Origin: Aquiflexum sp041751335
Lineage (GTDB): Bacteria > Bacteroidota > Bacteroidia > Cytophagales > Cyclobacteriaceae
Reading direction: 5' to 3'
DNA: 15,024 nucleotides
NCBI RefSeq assembly: GCF_041751335.1
Contig: NZ_JBGSXS010000180.1
Coordinates: forward strand, 1 to 15,024
Shown here: positions 1 through 6,712 of the stretch, piece by piece
Position numbering within the stretch: the stretch's first letter is position 1
Layout: each line of letters opens with the position of its first letter
Program-made: the position numbers and the translations under genes
The notes under the pieces: model-generated
The model's database searches: none
Seen by the model: the letters and a program-made list of their open reading frames with translations, nothing else
Told to the model about the DNA's origin: nothing

Positions 1-270
1 GCAGGAAAAAATCCCGAAGAATTCCTTGCAGATGCAACTTTATATTTGGAATATCTCAGTATCCTGACCATTGCCTGGCAATGGCTTCATCAGGGTCTAA
101 TAGCTCACCAAAACTTGTCCAAAGGTTCCCCGGAAAAAGATTTCTACCATGGCAAAATCATGTGCATGCGCTACTTCTTTGAATATGAACTGGTCAAAAT
201 GGATGGTCTTGGTAAAAGGTTGGTGTCGGATGATATGGTGACTGTGGAGATGAGGGGGGAATGGTTTTGA
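1..270 (+). CDS. Acyl-CoA dehydrogenase, C-terminal end (5' partial)
   Basis: The reading frame is open from base 1 and ends in TGA at 268-270, so only the last 89 residues are present. They match the extra C-terminal helical domain of the long (about 600 residue) bacterial acyl-CoA dehydrogenases. The signs are a helix with Leu/Trp/His (LTIAWQWLHQGL), the segment FYHGKIMCMRYFFEYEL, and the ending VEMRGEWF. The family oxidises acyl-CoA to trans-2-enoyl-CoA using FAD in fatty acid beta-oxidation. The FAD-binding and catalytic regions lie outside the window, so substrate class cannot be judged. The gene converges on the 121-residue gene ending at 293, with 22 bases between stops. No convincing terminator lies in that gap. 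Confidence 0.8.
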   Translation, partial: AGKNPEEFLADATLYLEYLSILTIAWQWLHQGLIAHQNLSKGSPEKDFYHGKIMCMRYFFEYELVKMDGLGKRLVSDDMVTVEMRGEWF

Positions 271-292
271 GGAAAATTGATTCTATATAAAA

Positions 293-658
293 TCATATAT
301 TCGCTTTTGCCCTGCTATATTCATTGGCAATCCTTTCAATAGCACTTGATGTCAATAATTCATCAAAACAATTGATCATAGAATAATCATCAAAATCCAA
401 AAAATTGCCAGCATTGTCCACAATGTCCTTCTCAGGTCTAAAGTAATTCAAAAGAACTTCCCTGCCATCTACTAAAATCTGTTCACCTGAAATGAAATCC
501 ATTTTCAGTTCTTTCCTTTCCGGATTGAAAAACCCAAATCCAACTTCCAAAAAACATTCTTTTTTATTCTGGCAAAATTTTAAAGTGCTCAATTCAGAAT
601 GAACACCATTTCCGAAACGAAGTTTAAACTGTTTCAATATGTCTAATTTTGATGTCAT
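293..658 (-). CDS. Hypothetical protein, 121 aa, downstream of HigA-like fragment
   Basis: I do not recognise this protein. It starts with ATG at 656-658 and lies 18 bases after the stop of the HigA-like fragment, so the two are probably co-transcribed. There is no signal peptide or membrane segment. The middle is rich in beta-forming and acidic residues (FLEVGFGFFNPERKELKMDF, then DNAGNFLDFDDYSM) and the end is helical (ERIANEYSRAKAN). It sits where a HigB toxin partner could be expected, but it lacks the short basic RelE/HigB pattern and I see no RNase-like motif. It could be an unrelated cytosolic accessory protein or a new partner of the antitoxin fragment. Coding status is supported by length, clean spacing and ordinary composition only. 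Confidence 0.6.
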   Translation of the reverse strand: MTSKLDILKQFKLRFGNGVHSELSTLKFCQNKKECFLEVGFGFFNPERKELKMDFISGEQILVDGREVLLNYFRPEKDIVDNAGNFLDFDDYSMINCFDELLTSSAIERIANEYSRAKANI

Positions 659-676
659 TTATATGAACTAATTATA

Positions 677-868
677 CTAAACTTTACTCGAATCAATCGG
701 GTCCGGAGGAGCAATTGGAAAATGTTTCATTTCATAAGACTCAACTAATGTTACCAAAAGGTCAAATTCATCTCCTTCTGGTGTATCTTTTTTAGCTACC
801 CATAGTTCTTCAATCCTGATTATGGCGGCCTTGTAATCTTCTTTTGTTTTAATTGGTCTTATATCCAT
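677..868 (-). CDS. HigA-like antitoxin N-terminal fragment lacking the HTH
   Basis: The protein begins MDIRPIKTKEDYKAA and continues with RIEELW, DTPEGDEFDLLVTLVESYE and KHFPIAPPDPID. This is the conserved N-terminal half of the HigA/COG5499 antitoxin-regulator family. Full-length members run to roughly 120-140 residues and carry a helix-turn-helix immediately after the 'DPIEA' segment. Here the frame stops after DPIDSSKV, leaving 63 residues and no DNA-binding domain. I read the other two minus-strand frames past that point and found no helix-turn-helix, so this is loss or replacement, not a simple frameshift. I chose the ATG at 866-868, which matches the family start, over a TTG two codons earlier. 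It lies about 50 bases after the kilA-N stop with no clear promoter between, so it may share that transcript. It could be a remnant or a reduced functional protein. Confidence 0.65.
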   Translation of the reverse strand: MDIRPIKTKEDYKAAIIRIEELWVAKKDTPEGDEFDLLVTLVESYEMKHFPIAPPDPIDSSKV

Positions 869-920
869 TGTCAAATTGTATTAGCATCTATTTTTTAGGA
901 ACAGTACTGAAGCAAAGTAT

Positions 921-1739
921 TTATTTCAATTTCTTCACAGTTTGCTTATGGCTCAACAACGATTTCATTTGCGTGATAGCCATTTGGTTGAGTTGGATCA
1001 ATCTCTCAATTTGCTCCAATCCCTGATGAATCAATAAAGCATTGGTGCTTTCCATATTGGACAAGACTACCAATTGCTCAATAGTGGCATAATCCCGGAT
1101 ATTACCCTTTTGGTCCGAGTTTTCATCTCGCCATTGTTTAGCGGTTTTCCCAAAAAGAGCCACATTGAGCACATCAGCTTCATTGGCATAGATAAAAGAA
1201 GCCTGTTTTTTGCTGATTTCAGCAGGAATCAGATTTTCTTTGATGGCATCTGTATGGATATGGTAATTTACTTTGGCCAAGGTTCTTTGGAAGTTCCATT
1301 CGATTTTTAGACGATTGTTTTCATCCTCCTTTAATCTTTTGAATTCCTTTATCAAATACACTTTGAATTCCGCACTAATCCACATACCAAATTCAAACGC
1401 AATGTCTGCGTGTGCATATGTTCCTCCATATCTTCCTGCTGTGGCTTTTAAGCCAACTGCACCTGTTTTTTCAACCCATTCCTTTACAGATATTTTATAG
1501 CTGTTCAATCCTGCTTGACTTTTAATTATGGCGAATTCGCCATAATTAAAAGTCGGATTGTAAACAGATTCCCAAATACCTAAAAATTCAACCGTATTTC
1601 TATTTCTAAGCCAATCAGATATAAAAAAGTCCCCATCTTTAGCTCTCAGCATATCAGTTAATGAAATGTATTCTCCATCCTTATATTGAAAAATGGTAAT
1701 ATCTGTTCCCTGAACAGTTATATTCTTTTTTTTAGCCAT
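921..1739 (-). CDS. KilA-N domain protein, 272 aa
   Basis: The protein matches the bacterial KilA-N family, a DNA-binding domain found in phage and large DNA virus proteins and scattered through Bacteroidota genomes. The N-terminal strand region (residues 1-30, ending ISLTDM) leads into DWLRNRNTVEFLGIWE (about 42-57), then NYGEFAIIKSQAGLNSYKIS (65-84). The core signature AGRYGGTYAHADIAFEFGMW spans 101-120, followed by ISAEFKVYLIKEFKRLKEDE. The C-terminal part is helical and contains HTDAIKENL and a Leu/Met-rich end likely to form a coiled coil. The ATG at 1737-1739 is the only good start. Codons 62-75 lie in a perfect 38-base palindrome, and a related palindrome lies in the leader. Target and biological role are unknown; phage-derived regulator or accessory gene is the usual context. 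The HigA-like gene follows. Confidence 0.85.
   Translation of the reverse strand: MAKKKNITVQGTDITIFQYKDGEYISLTDMLRAKDGDFFISDWLRNRNTVEFLGIWESVYNPTFNYGEFAIIKSQAGLNSYKISVKEWVEKTGAVGLKATAGRYGGTYAHADIAFEFGMWISAEFKVYLIKEFKRLKEDENNRLKIEWNFQRTLAKVNYHIHTDAIKENLIPAEISKKQASFIYANEADVLNVALFGKTAKQWRDENSDQKGNIRDYATIEQLVVLSNMESTNALLIHQGLEQIERLIQLNQMAITQMKSLLSHKQTVKKLK
1517..1554. repeat. Perfect 38-bp palindrome inside kilA-N
   Basis: Centred on GAATTC at 1533-1538, every base from 1535 back to 1517 pairs with 1536 forward to 1554, giving two 19-base arms with no mismatch. It encodes residues 62-75 of the KilA-N protein (PTFNYGEFAIIKSQ). In RNA it would fold into a very stable hairpin within the coding region; in DNA it is a strong cruciform or dimeric-protein site candidate. 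Pairing was checked base by base; function is unknown. Confidence 0.95.
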
Positions 1740-1783
1740 GGTTGTCAGTATAAAATGTATGGTTATCTACTGGTAATGGAAAT

Positions 1784-1834
1784 GAATTCGACTTCTATTC
1801 TAATTACCCCGAATTCGGTATAATTAAAATCGAA
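1784..1834. repeat. Imperfect GAATTC-centred palindrome in kilA-N leader, related to intragenic one
   Basis: The palindrome is centred at 1811-1816. It pairs outward for five bases, then AATTA pairs with TAATT after a two-base mismatch, and pairing continues with further mismatches to about 1793/1834. Read on the plus strand, 29 bases from 1801 match the palindrome in kilA-N at 24 positions, with shared core CGAATTCG and ATAATTAAAA. The preceding AATTCGACTT (1785-1794) matches the kilA-N coding AATCCGACTT at 9 of 10. The plus strand reads ...SNYPEFGIIKIEIALNF, resembling the kilA-N peptide NYGEFAIIKSQAGLN. It could be an operator, an RNA element or an inverted gene remnant. Confidence 0.75.
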
Positions 1835-1895
1835 ATTGCACTAAACTTCTCATTCTCATATATGAAAACAAACTCGATTTTTTCTCCATCCTGAT

Positions 1896-1925
1896 CAAAT
1901 CTAAGCTATTTCCCCCATTTCCAAA
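1896..1925 (-). promoter_or_regulatory. Candidate Bacteroidota promoter for kilA-N
   Basis: On the minus strand TTTG (1925-1922) is followed after 18 bases by TAGATTTG (1903-1896), close to the Bacteroidota -33 TTTG / -7 TAnnTTTG pattern. It would start a transcript near 1890 and give a leader of about 150 bases that contains the 1784-1834 palindrome. This is pattern matching only. Confidence 0.4.
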
Positions 1926-1977
1926 ACCAATTCCCACGCTTTGATTCTCAATGTTCTCACCCAATCAACTAGCCTTT

Positions 1978-2018
1978 AAAAAAAACAAAACTCCCGCAGG
2001 TGATCAAACCTGGGGAGT
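1978..2018 (-). terminator. Intrinsic terminator for the ligase-hydrolase unit
   Basis: On the minus strand an 11-bp stem (2018-2008 with 2001-1990, one bulged base at 1996) closes a six-base loop at 2002-2007. It is followed directly by TTTTG and eight T residues (1990-1978). It lies about 118 bases after the stop of the hydrolase gene at 2136 and would end transcripts from 5187 before they enter the kilA-N leader. Confidence 0.85.
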
Positions 2019-2135
2019 ACCTAGCTGCTACATACGGTCGCTATCTATTTTGATTTATGCTCAGAATACAAATTTTAGGATTTTGGAAAAAATCTGATTC
2101 TTAGCCCACTTCATCATTGTTTTATCCCCCTCCAA

Positions 2136-3332
2136 TCAATACCACTTCTCTCCCCTATACATATCAGTTTTTGCGGCATGTTCACGGTTGTAGAGCCTGA
2201 GGTAGTTTTCATCCATGACCCGGATGCGGTAGCCCAGCAAGTGGAAAAGAGGCCCCGTAAAGTACTTTGCTATATTCAGGTCTACCCTTAAGATTTCTTT
2301 TTCCTTGTTTTCCCACTTGATTCCAGGAAGGAAAACCAGAAGGTTGTCAAATCTGATTTTTCTGAGAAAAGATGACAGCCTAAGGGCGATATTAGTAATA
2401 CTACGGATCAGAAAAAAACCATCACTGCCCTGCTTTTGGTATAAGGGCATAAAAAGCCTAGCTGCGTACTGAGATACTATGGGAAGACTATCGCTGATTG
2501 CCAAAGGGGTGCTTTTTTTGATGGTTTGAAAACTCTCAAAGCATGGCACCATATTAAATTGCTCCCCATTTTGGATCCGGTGAATATAGATGATTTCAAA
2601 AATCTCGGATACTTTGCCTGAAGCATTTTCCAGTTGGTTGAAATAACTTTCAAATTCTGTTAGTGATTTCTTCTTGATCAATCTCGCAAATACCAAGCAC
2701 AGAAAAATAAAGGCAATATTATTGGTTATGGCAGCTTCCTCATCATGTTGCCCTGATTCAAATCCAATGGCCACATATCCCAATTGATTGACGTAACTCA
2801 GCAATGGTCCATCCATAAACTCCTCAATCCCCAAAATAATCGGGACTGGAAATAGGACGGAAAACTTTCTGTTGATCAGGGCATCATTTATGGTGATAAA
2901 TGGAATGGTTTTGCTTGAGGTCGTATGCAGGTCTATAAAATAGAAGGGACCTGAATCATCTTTTAAAATCTCCTTTAATATCCCCAACAAGTCGACCAAT
3001 TCTTCCTCCTCTTCAGTAGGAGTCTCTTTTGTTACTATCTTTTTGATATTTGATTTGGTCCACAGTCTATTGAGATCCTCTTTGATATAGCGCTCGTTAT
3101 TAGCAAGTGCTTTGAGGTTACCACTAATACCATAAATTTTCCCATGGATTTTATCCTTTATTTTTTCTAGGTCAGCAAAGACTTTCTCAAAAGCAAAAAC
3201 CCCTGCAACCTCATTTCCATGAATCCCTGCAAAAAAAACCAAAGTAGGACCCGGCCTACCTGTATCAATTTTCCCGATTACCCTACCTATTTCTAGCTTT
3301 TCTTTTAGGGCTTTGCTGTAGACCATAACCAT
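2136..3332 (-). CDS. Succinylglutamate desuccinylase/aspartoacylase family hydrolase, 398 aa
   Basis: This is a zinc-dependent amidohydrolase of the AstE/AspA (M14-like) superfamily, whose members cleave N-acyl or related amide bonds on amino acids. Visible motifs are FFAGIHGNEVAG with probable zinc ligands His38 and Glu41, DLNRLW (86-91) with the substrate-binding Asn-Arg pair, DLHTTSS with the third ligand His136, and GFESGQ with probable catalytic Glu192. The C-terminal half (about 230-398) is less recognisable but the length suits the longer members. ATG at 3330-3332 lies four bases after the upstream ligase stop, so translation is probably coupled; ATG at 3324-3326 is an alternative. It is not in an arginine-succinyltransferase (ast) cluster, so AstE function should not be assumed. 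Its pairing with a GCS2-type ligase suggests it acts on a product of that enzyme. Confidence 0.85.
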   Translation of the reverse strand: MVMVYSKALKEKLEIGRVIGKIDTGRPGPTLVFFAGIHGNEVAGVFAFEKVFADLEKIKDKIHGKIYGISGNLKALANNERYIKEDLNRLWTKSNIKKIVTKETPTEEEEELVDLLGILKEILKDDSGPFYFIDLHTTSSKTIPFITINDALINRKFSVLFPVPIILGIEEFMDGPLLSYVNQLGYVAIGFESGQHDEEAAITNNIAFIFLCLVFARLIKKKSLTEFESYFNQLENASGKVSEIFEIIYIHRIQNGEQFNMVPCFESFQTIKKSTPLAISDSLPIVSQYAARLFMPLYQKQGSDGFFLIRSITNIALRLSSFLRKIRFDNLLVFLPGIKWENKEKEILRVDLNIAKYFTGPLFHLLGYRIRVMDENYLRLYNREHAAKTDMYRGEKWY

Positions 3333-3336
3333 AAAA

Positions 3337-5187
3337 TCAAACGTCTTTCATGGTTACTATACCTACTAATTTTTTTTCCTTTACTACAGGGAGGGAATTG
3401 AAGTGATGAAACTTCATCAATTCTTTTGCTTCATCCACACTTTTATCCTGAGAAATGGTAATGACATCTTTTTTCATCAGCATTTCAACTGCTATTGACT
3501 TGATTTCTTTTCTGTCAAAATAGGGAACTAAATCCTTCCATGAAAGAATTCCCACCAGTTCTTTGTCCCCTCTAATCACGGGCATATGATGGATATTCTT
3601 CCATTTCATAATGTACAGCACAAGCTCCAAGCTGTCCTTTTCTTCCACAGAGAAAATATCCGTATTCATGATATGGTGCACCTTCTTTTTAATATTGAAG
3701 GTTGTAGTCGCGCTTGATTCCAATATTTCCCAATTAGACACGGGTATGTCCTTTTCCTGGTTTAGAAAAATATTCGCTGCCAACACCTGTAAGGATTCAT
3801 TCCTTTTTTTGGTGGTCAACAGGTTTCGATAACTTTTGATCATCCAATCAGCCCCGCAATGGGAACCTACCCTTTTTTCAATGATTGAAAGGTAGGTGGT
3901 GATATCATTTTCAGATACTCCAGATTTTCTTAATCCATCATAGGCAATGGGAAGAAATACCTCCAAAATGAGTTTTTGGCTGGAGATATCATTCCCCTCC
4001 CATTTGAACTGAGCACCCATACCATATCTCGCAGCATGGTAGAAATTGGATTTGGCATCTTTAAAAACCATTTTTTCATGAATCCTATCATACTTTTCTG
4101 GCCTGCCTTTCATCACACCTATCCATAAAGCCATATTGGCAATTTGGTCAATCTGTGTAGGGCCTGCAGGAATATACCTGTTTTCAATCCTAAGATGGGG
4201 CTTTCCACCCCCTACCCCATAACATGCCCTGTTCCACCTGTATACAGTCCCATTATGTAGGTTGAGTGCACGGAGTTTTGGAATTTCTCCTTGGTTCATA
4301 ATATCCATGCTATCTTCCAGTGTTTCACATGTCACCAAGCTTTTAAACCTCGCCACATTATCTTTAAAAATATCTATCACTTCACCGGTTTGCCAACCGG
4401 AATCAAAATTTACCCTTGGTTGCGACTCATTCAATAAATAGGTACTTGTTCGAATATCCACTGATTGGGTAAACAATGCAATTCTGGATTCACTCCACAA
4501 TTCTTTGCCAAATAATAGTGGAGAATTGCTACAAATACCTAGGATGGGACCTGCTATTGCCTGAGACCAATTGTAACTTTCAGTAAATTCAACCGGATCA
4601 ATCTGAAGATGCATCTGAAAACTGGTATTGCAACCTTCAAGCATAACAGAGTCCTGCAGGATAGTAAGCTCATCAACGCCCCGAATATGGATATTAAAAT
4701 CCTGTGCCCTCAGATCCTTTGTGACTTCATTCAAGACAAGATATCGCTGTACCGGTGTCATATTTTCAACGGTAATATGATTTTGGGAGAGTGTCGGGAG
4801 TATTCCTGTCAGGATTATTTTTGAATCCAGTTTAGCTGCTTCGGACTTTGCCTTATCGAGTAGGTTGGAAAGTTGCCTATGCATTTGACTAAAACAATCA
4901 CCCTTGAGTTCTATTGGGTCAAGATTTATTTCCAGATTAAAATTTCCAATTTCGGTTGTAAAGTGTTCGTCATTGATCTCCTTCAAGAGCTCGAGGGCAT
5001 TGTTATTTGGTAAAAATTCATTGGTGACAATAAAAAATTCCTGCTCTGCCCCTATCCGAATGGGTGATTTCTCTATCAAACCCTGTTGGAGCATTTCTTC
5101 CAAGGCCTTTATATCCTCAATCAGCATATGAAAATATTCAGACTTATCTTTTTTACTTTTTAATATGATAACATTGAGGCTACCCAT
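3337..5187 (-). CDS. GCS2-type carboxylate-amine ligase fused to CBS domain pair, 616 aa
   Basis: Residues about 40-450 resemble the glutamate-cysteine ligase family 2 (GCS2/YbdK, COG2170) fold, which joins a carboxylate to an amine using ATP. Family-like segments are IGAEQEFF with the metal-binding acidic residues, EIGNFNLEINLDPIEL, and CSNSPLLFGKELWSESRIALF; HNGTVYRWNRACYG is also notable. Residues 501-616 are a CBS pair: IMNTDIFSVEEKDSLELVL... HHMPVIRGDKELVGILSWKDL and MLMKKDVITISQDKSVDEA... HFNSLPVVKEKKLVGIVTMKDV. CBS pairs commonly bind adenine nucleotides, so activity may follow energy state (inference). The protein ends just after the second CBS motif. ATG at 5185-5187 was chosen; the next Met is residue 21. 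The hydrolase gene follows after four bases. True glutathione-type synthesis is not shown; the substrate is unknown. Confidence 0.8.
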   Translation of the reverse strand: MGSLNVIILKSKKDKSEYFHMLIEDIKALEEMLQQGLIEKSPIRIGAEQEFFIVTNEFLPNNNALELLKEINDEHFTTEIGNFNLEINLDPIELKGDCFSQMHRQLSNLLDKAKSEAAKLDSKIILTGILPTLSQNHITVENMTPVQRYLVLNEVTKDLRAQDFNIHIRGVDELTILQDSVMLEGCNTSFQMHLQIDPVEFTESYNWSQAIAGPILGICSNSPLLFGKELWSESRIALFTQSVDIRTSTYLLNESQPRVNFDSGWQTGEVIDIFKDNVARFKSLVTCETLEDSMDIMNQGEIPKLRALNLHNGTVYRWNRACYGVGGGKPHLRIENRYIPAGPTQIDQIANMALWIGVMKGRPEKYDRIHEKMVFKDAKSNFYHAARYGMGAQFKWEGNDISSQKLILEVFLPIAYDGLRKSGVSENDITTYLSIIEKRVGSHCGADWMIKSYRNLLTTKKRNESLQVLAANIFLNQEKDIPVSNWEILESSATTTFNIKKKVHHIMNTDIFSVEEKDSLELVLYIMKWKNIHHMPVIRGDKELVGILSWKDLVPYFDRKEIKSIAVEMLMKKDVITISQDKSVDEAKELMKFHHFNSLPVVKEKKLVGIVTMKDV

Positions 5188-5380
5188 ATGATTTGAAATC
5201 AGGTCTTTTTGATTTCCTCAAGTTAGCCAATTCCCTACCCATAGAATATGATTGAAGTCATTAAAAAAGTTATCTTTTCTCAGGCTTCCAGCATCTGTCA
5301 TCTCTAATTGATGGAAGGTTGGGCTTATCCTGCAAAATCAGCAAAAATTGAGGTTAGTATCAATAATATCCCTATCAAAA

Positions 5381-6481
5381 CTAAAAAGACTCCACCCATG
5401 CTTCTACACATTTAACCAAGTTTTTTCTGGCATTTTCCTGAAAATCCGCTTGATCAAAATCCAAATCAGGTAATATCAAGATCTCATCAAATCCAGCATC
5501 ATTTCCACCTTTCCCCGAAGTGATCAACACGATATTTTTACCATGTTTTTTTGCAATTTGAAGCAATTCATAGCTTCCTTTTCCTCCTGCTGATTGGCTG
5601 TCGTACTTTCCCTCACCTGTTATGATGGTATCTGATCGCTTTACTTTTTCTTCGATTCCCGCTTTTTCAAAAAACCATTGGGCTCCCATCTGAATGTCTA
5701 CAGGAAAAAAGAATGAAAGTCCAAATGCTATTCCCCCTGCTGCACCAAAACCAGGTTGGTCATTAATTTCCTTACCTGATTTTGTGGAAAGTAAATCCAA
5801 AACATTTGAGCAGCTTTTTTGAAATTCCTTAAAGTCATTCAAATCCAACCCTTTCTGCGGGCCGAAAACAGGAATTGCTCCTTCCTCTCCAAAAAAATAA
5901 TTGTTTACATCACAAAGGCAAGTAATCTTGATGTCCTGTCTTTGGACAGGACTTTGAATATGTCGGAGATTTTTAAAAAGCACATCAGAAAAAATCGGCA
6001 TTTCCCTACCCTTTTCATCCAAAAATAAATATCCCAGCCCATTTAAGATCCCAATCCCAAGGTCAACCGTAGCACTTCCCCCTAATCCAAGTACTATATG
6101 CTTTGCTCCATTCGATATGGCATTTCGGATCAATTCACCTGTGCCGTAGGTACTGGCTGTCCAGGGATTTTTTTCATATTCCTTTAAATACTTGATCCCA
6201 GACACTGTGGATACATCCAAGTAGGCTGTTTTGTTGGTTTTATCCAAAAAGTAAAAACCAGAAACAGACCTTCCCAACGGGTCCAAGGTATAAAGATCAA
6301 CCTGTGGCAGTATCAGTTCCTTTCCCAACAAAAAACAGGTCCCATCTCCCCCATCTGCTATGGGGCATTGTTCTATATTGGCTTCTGGAAATTTCTTGGA
6401 TATTGTATCCGAGATGATTGCCGCAGCCTCATCTGCTTCGATTGTGCCTTTGAAAGCGTTTGGTGCTATAAGGTAGTTCAT
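5381..6481 (-). CDS. Glycerate kinase, 366 aa
   Basis: This is a family-1 glycerate kinase (GarK/GlxK type), which phosphorylates D-glycerate with ATP to a phosphoglycerate feeding lower glycolysis. The N-terminus MNYLIAPNAFKGTIEADEAA and the motif CPIADGGDGT (39-48) are typical, as are GTGELIRNAISNGAKHIVLG, LGGSATVDLGIGIL, FGAAGGIAFG and TGEGKYDSQSAGGKG near the C-terminus. Length is close to the usual 370-380 residues and the ATG at 6479-6481 fits the family start. It stands alone between the ligase gene and the symporter gene, all on the minus strand. Its leader consists of a heptanucleotide repeat tract (6486-6562), so on the mRNA the region upstream of the start is CU-rich. No clear promoter box was found. 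Whether 2- or 3-phosphoglycerate is made cannot be read from sequence. Confidence 0.93.
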   Translation of the reverse strand: MNYLIAPNAFKGTIEADEAAAIISDTISKKFPEANIEQCPIADGGDGTCFLLGKELILPQVDLYTLDPLGRSVSGFYFLDKTNKTAYLDVSTVSGIKYLKEYEKNPWTASTYGTGELIRNAISNGAKHIVLGLGGSATVDLGIGILNGLGYLFLDEKGREMPIFSDVLFKNLRHIQSPVQRQDIKITCLCDVNNYFFGEEGAIPVFGPQKGLDLNDFKEFQKSCSNVLDLLSTKSGKEINDQPGFGAAGGIAFGLSFFFPVDIQMGAQWFFEKAGIEEKVKRSDTIITGEGKYDSQSAGGKGSYELLQIAKKHGKNIVLITSGKGGNDAGFDEILILPDLDFDQADFQENARKNLVKCVEAWVESF

Positions 6482-6485
6482 GGTT

Positions 6486-6562
6486 TAGATTTGAGATGAG
6501 AGACGTGAGATTTGAGAAGCGAGAGACGAGAAGCGAGATGTTAGAAACAAGAACCAAAGCCT
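6486..6562. repeat. GAGANNN heptanucleotide tract (glycerate kinase leader)
   Basis: The tract runs in exact 7-base steps: tagattt, gagatga, gagacgt, gagattt, gagaagc, gagagac, gagaagc, gagatgt, tagaaac, aagaacc, aaagcct. Seven central units share GAGA followed by three variable bases, and the ends decay. It begins five bases upstream of the glycerate kinase start. The period was counted directly. Confidence 0.85.
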
Positions 6563-6600
6563 GCCCCGAGTATCCGGGAACCAAGAGCCGAGAGTAGTGT

Positions 6601-6632
6601 AACCTTTAAGGTCTTTTTTGACCTCGAAGGTT
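6601..6632. repeat. REP-like hairpin, copy 1
   Basis: Thirteen-base arms AACCTTTAAGGTC and GACCTCGAAGGTT flank a loop of six T, with two non-Watson-Crick positions in the arms. Its reverse complement matches the element at 8470-8502 except for one substitution and one extra loop base. It lies about 80 bases past the symporter stop and has no T-run on either side, so it is not a classic terminator. Confidence 0.85.
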
Positions 6633-6672
6633 CGCCTCAGGTAAAGATTAGGGCTTTCGATCAACTTGTCCC

Positions 6673-6712
6673 CAATCTTTTAATTTTCCAATTTTCAAAT
6701 CTTCCAATTTCC
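6673..6712. repeat. CAATTTT-like heptanucleotide tract after symporter gene
   Basis: Degenerate 7-base units such as caatctt, ttaattt, tccaatt, ttcaaat and cttccaa run up to the symporter stop. The tract is AT-rich, so chance similarity is more likely here than in the other tracts. Confidence 0.5.

Larger units (their letters stand above)
1740..2135. other. Intergenic region between kilA-N and hydrolase gene
   Basis: This 396-base spacer has no supported gene. From left to right it holds the kilA-N leader with the GAATTC palindrome, a candidate kilA-N promoter near 1896-1925, and an intrinsic terminator at 1978-2018 facing away from the hydrolase gene. Between the terminator and 2135 is an AT-rich 3' untranslated stretch; a weak TAGC/GCTA pairing near 2022-2045 is all I see there. 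Confidence 0.7.

Noticed and set aside
293..658. HigB/RelE-type toxin
   Set aside because: Its position beside a HigA-like gene invites this call, but the protein is too long and acidic and lacks the expected basic RNase-like pattern.
1985..2050. Small RNA or tRNA-like structure ending at the terminator
   Set aside because: A GGTTTGATCACC segment resembles a T-arm, but it is the terminator's own loop and stem; no cloverleaf or independent promoter was found.
2136..3332. Naming the hydrolase astE
   Set aside because: No arginine succinyltransferase pathway genes are adjacent and the family has several substrates, so only the family name is supported.
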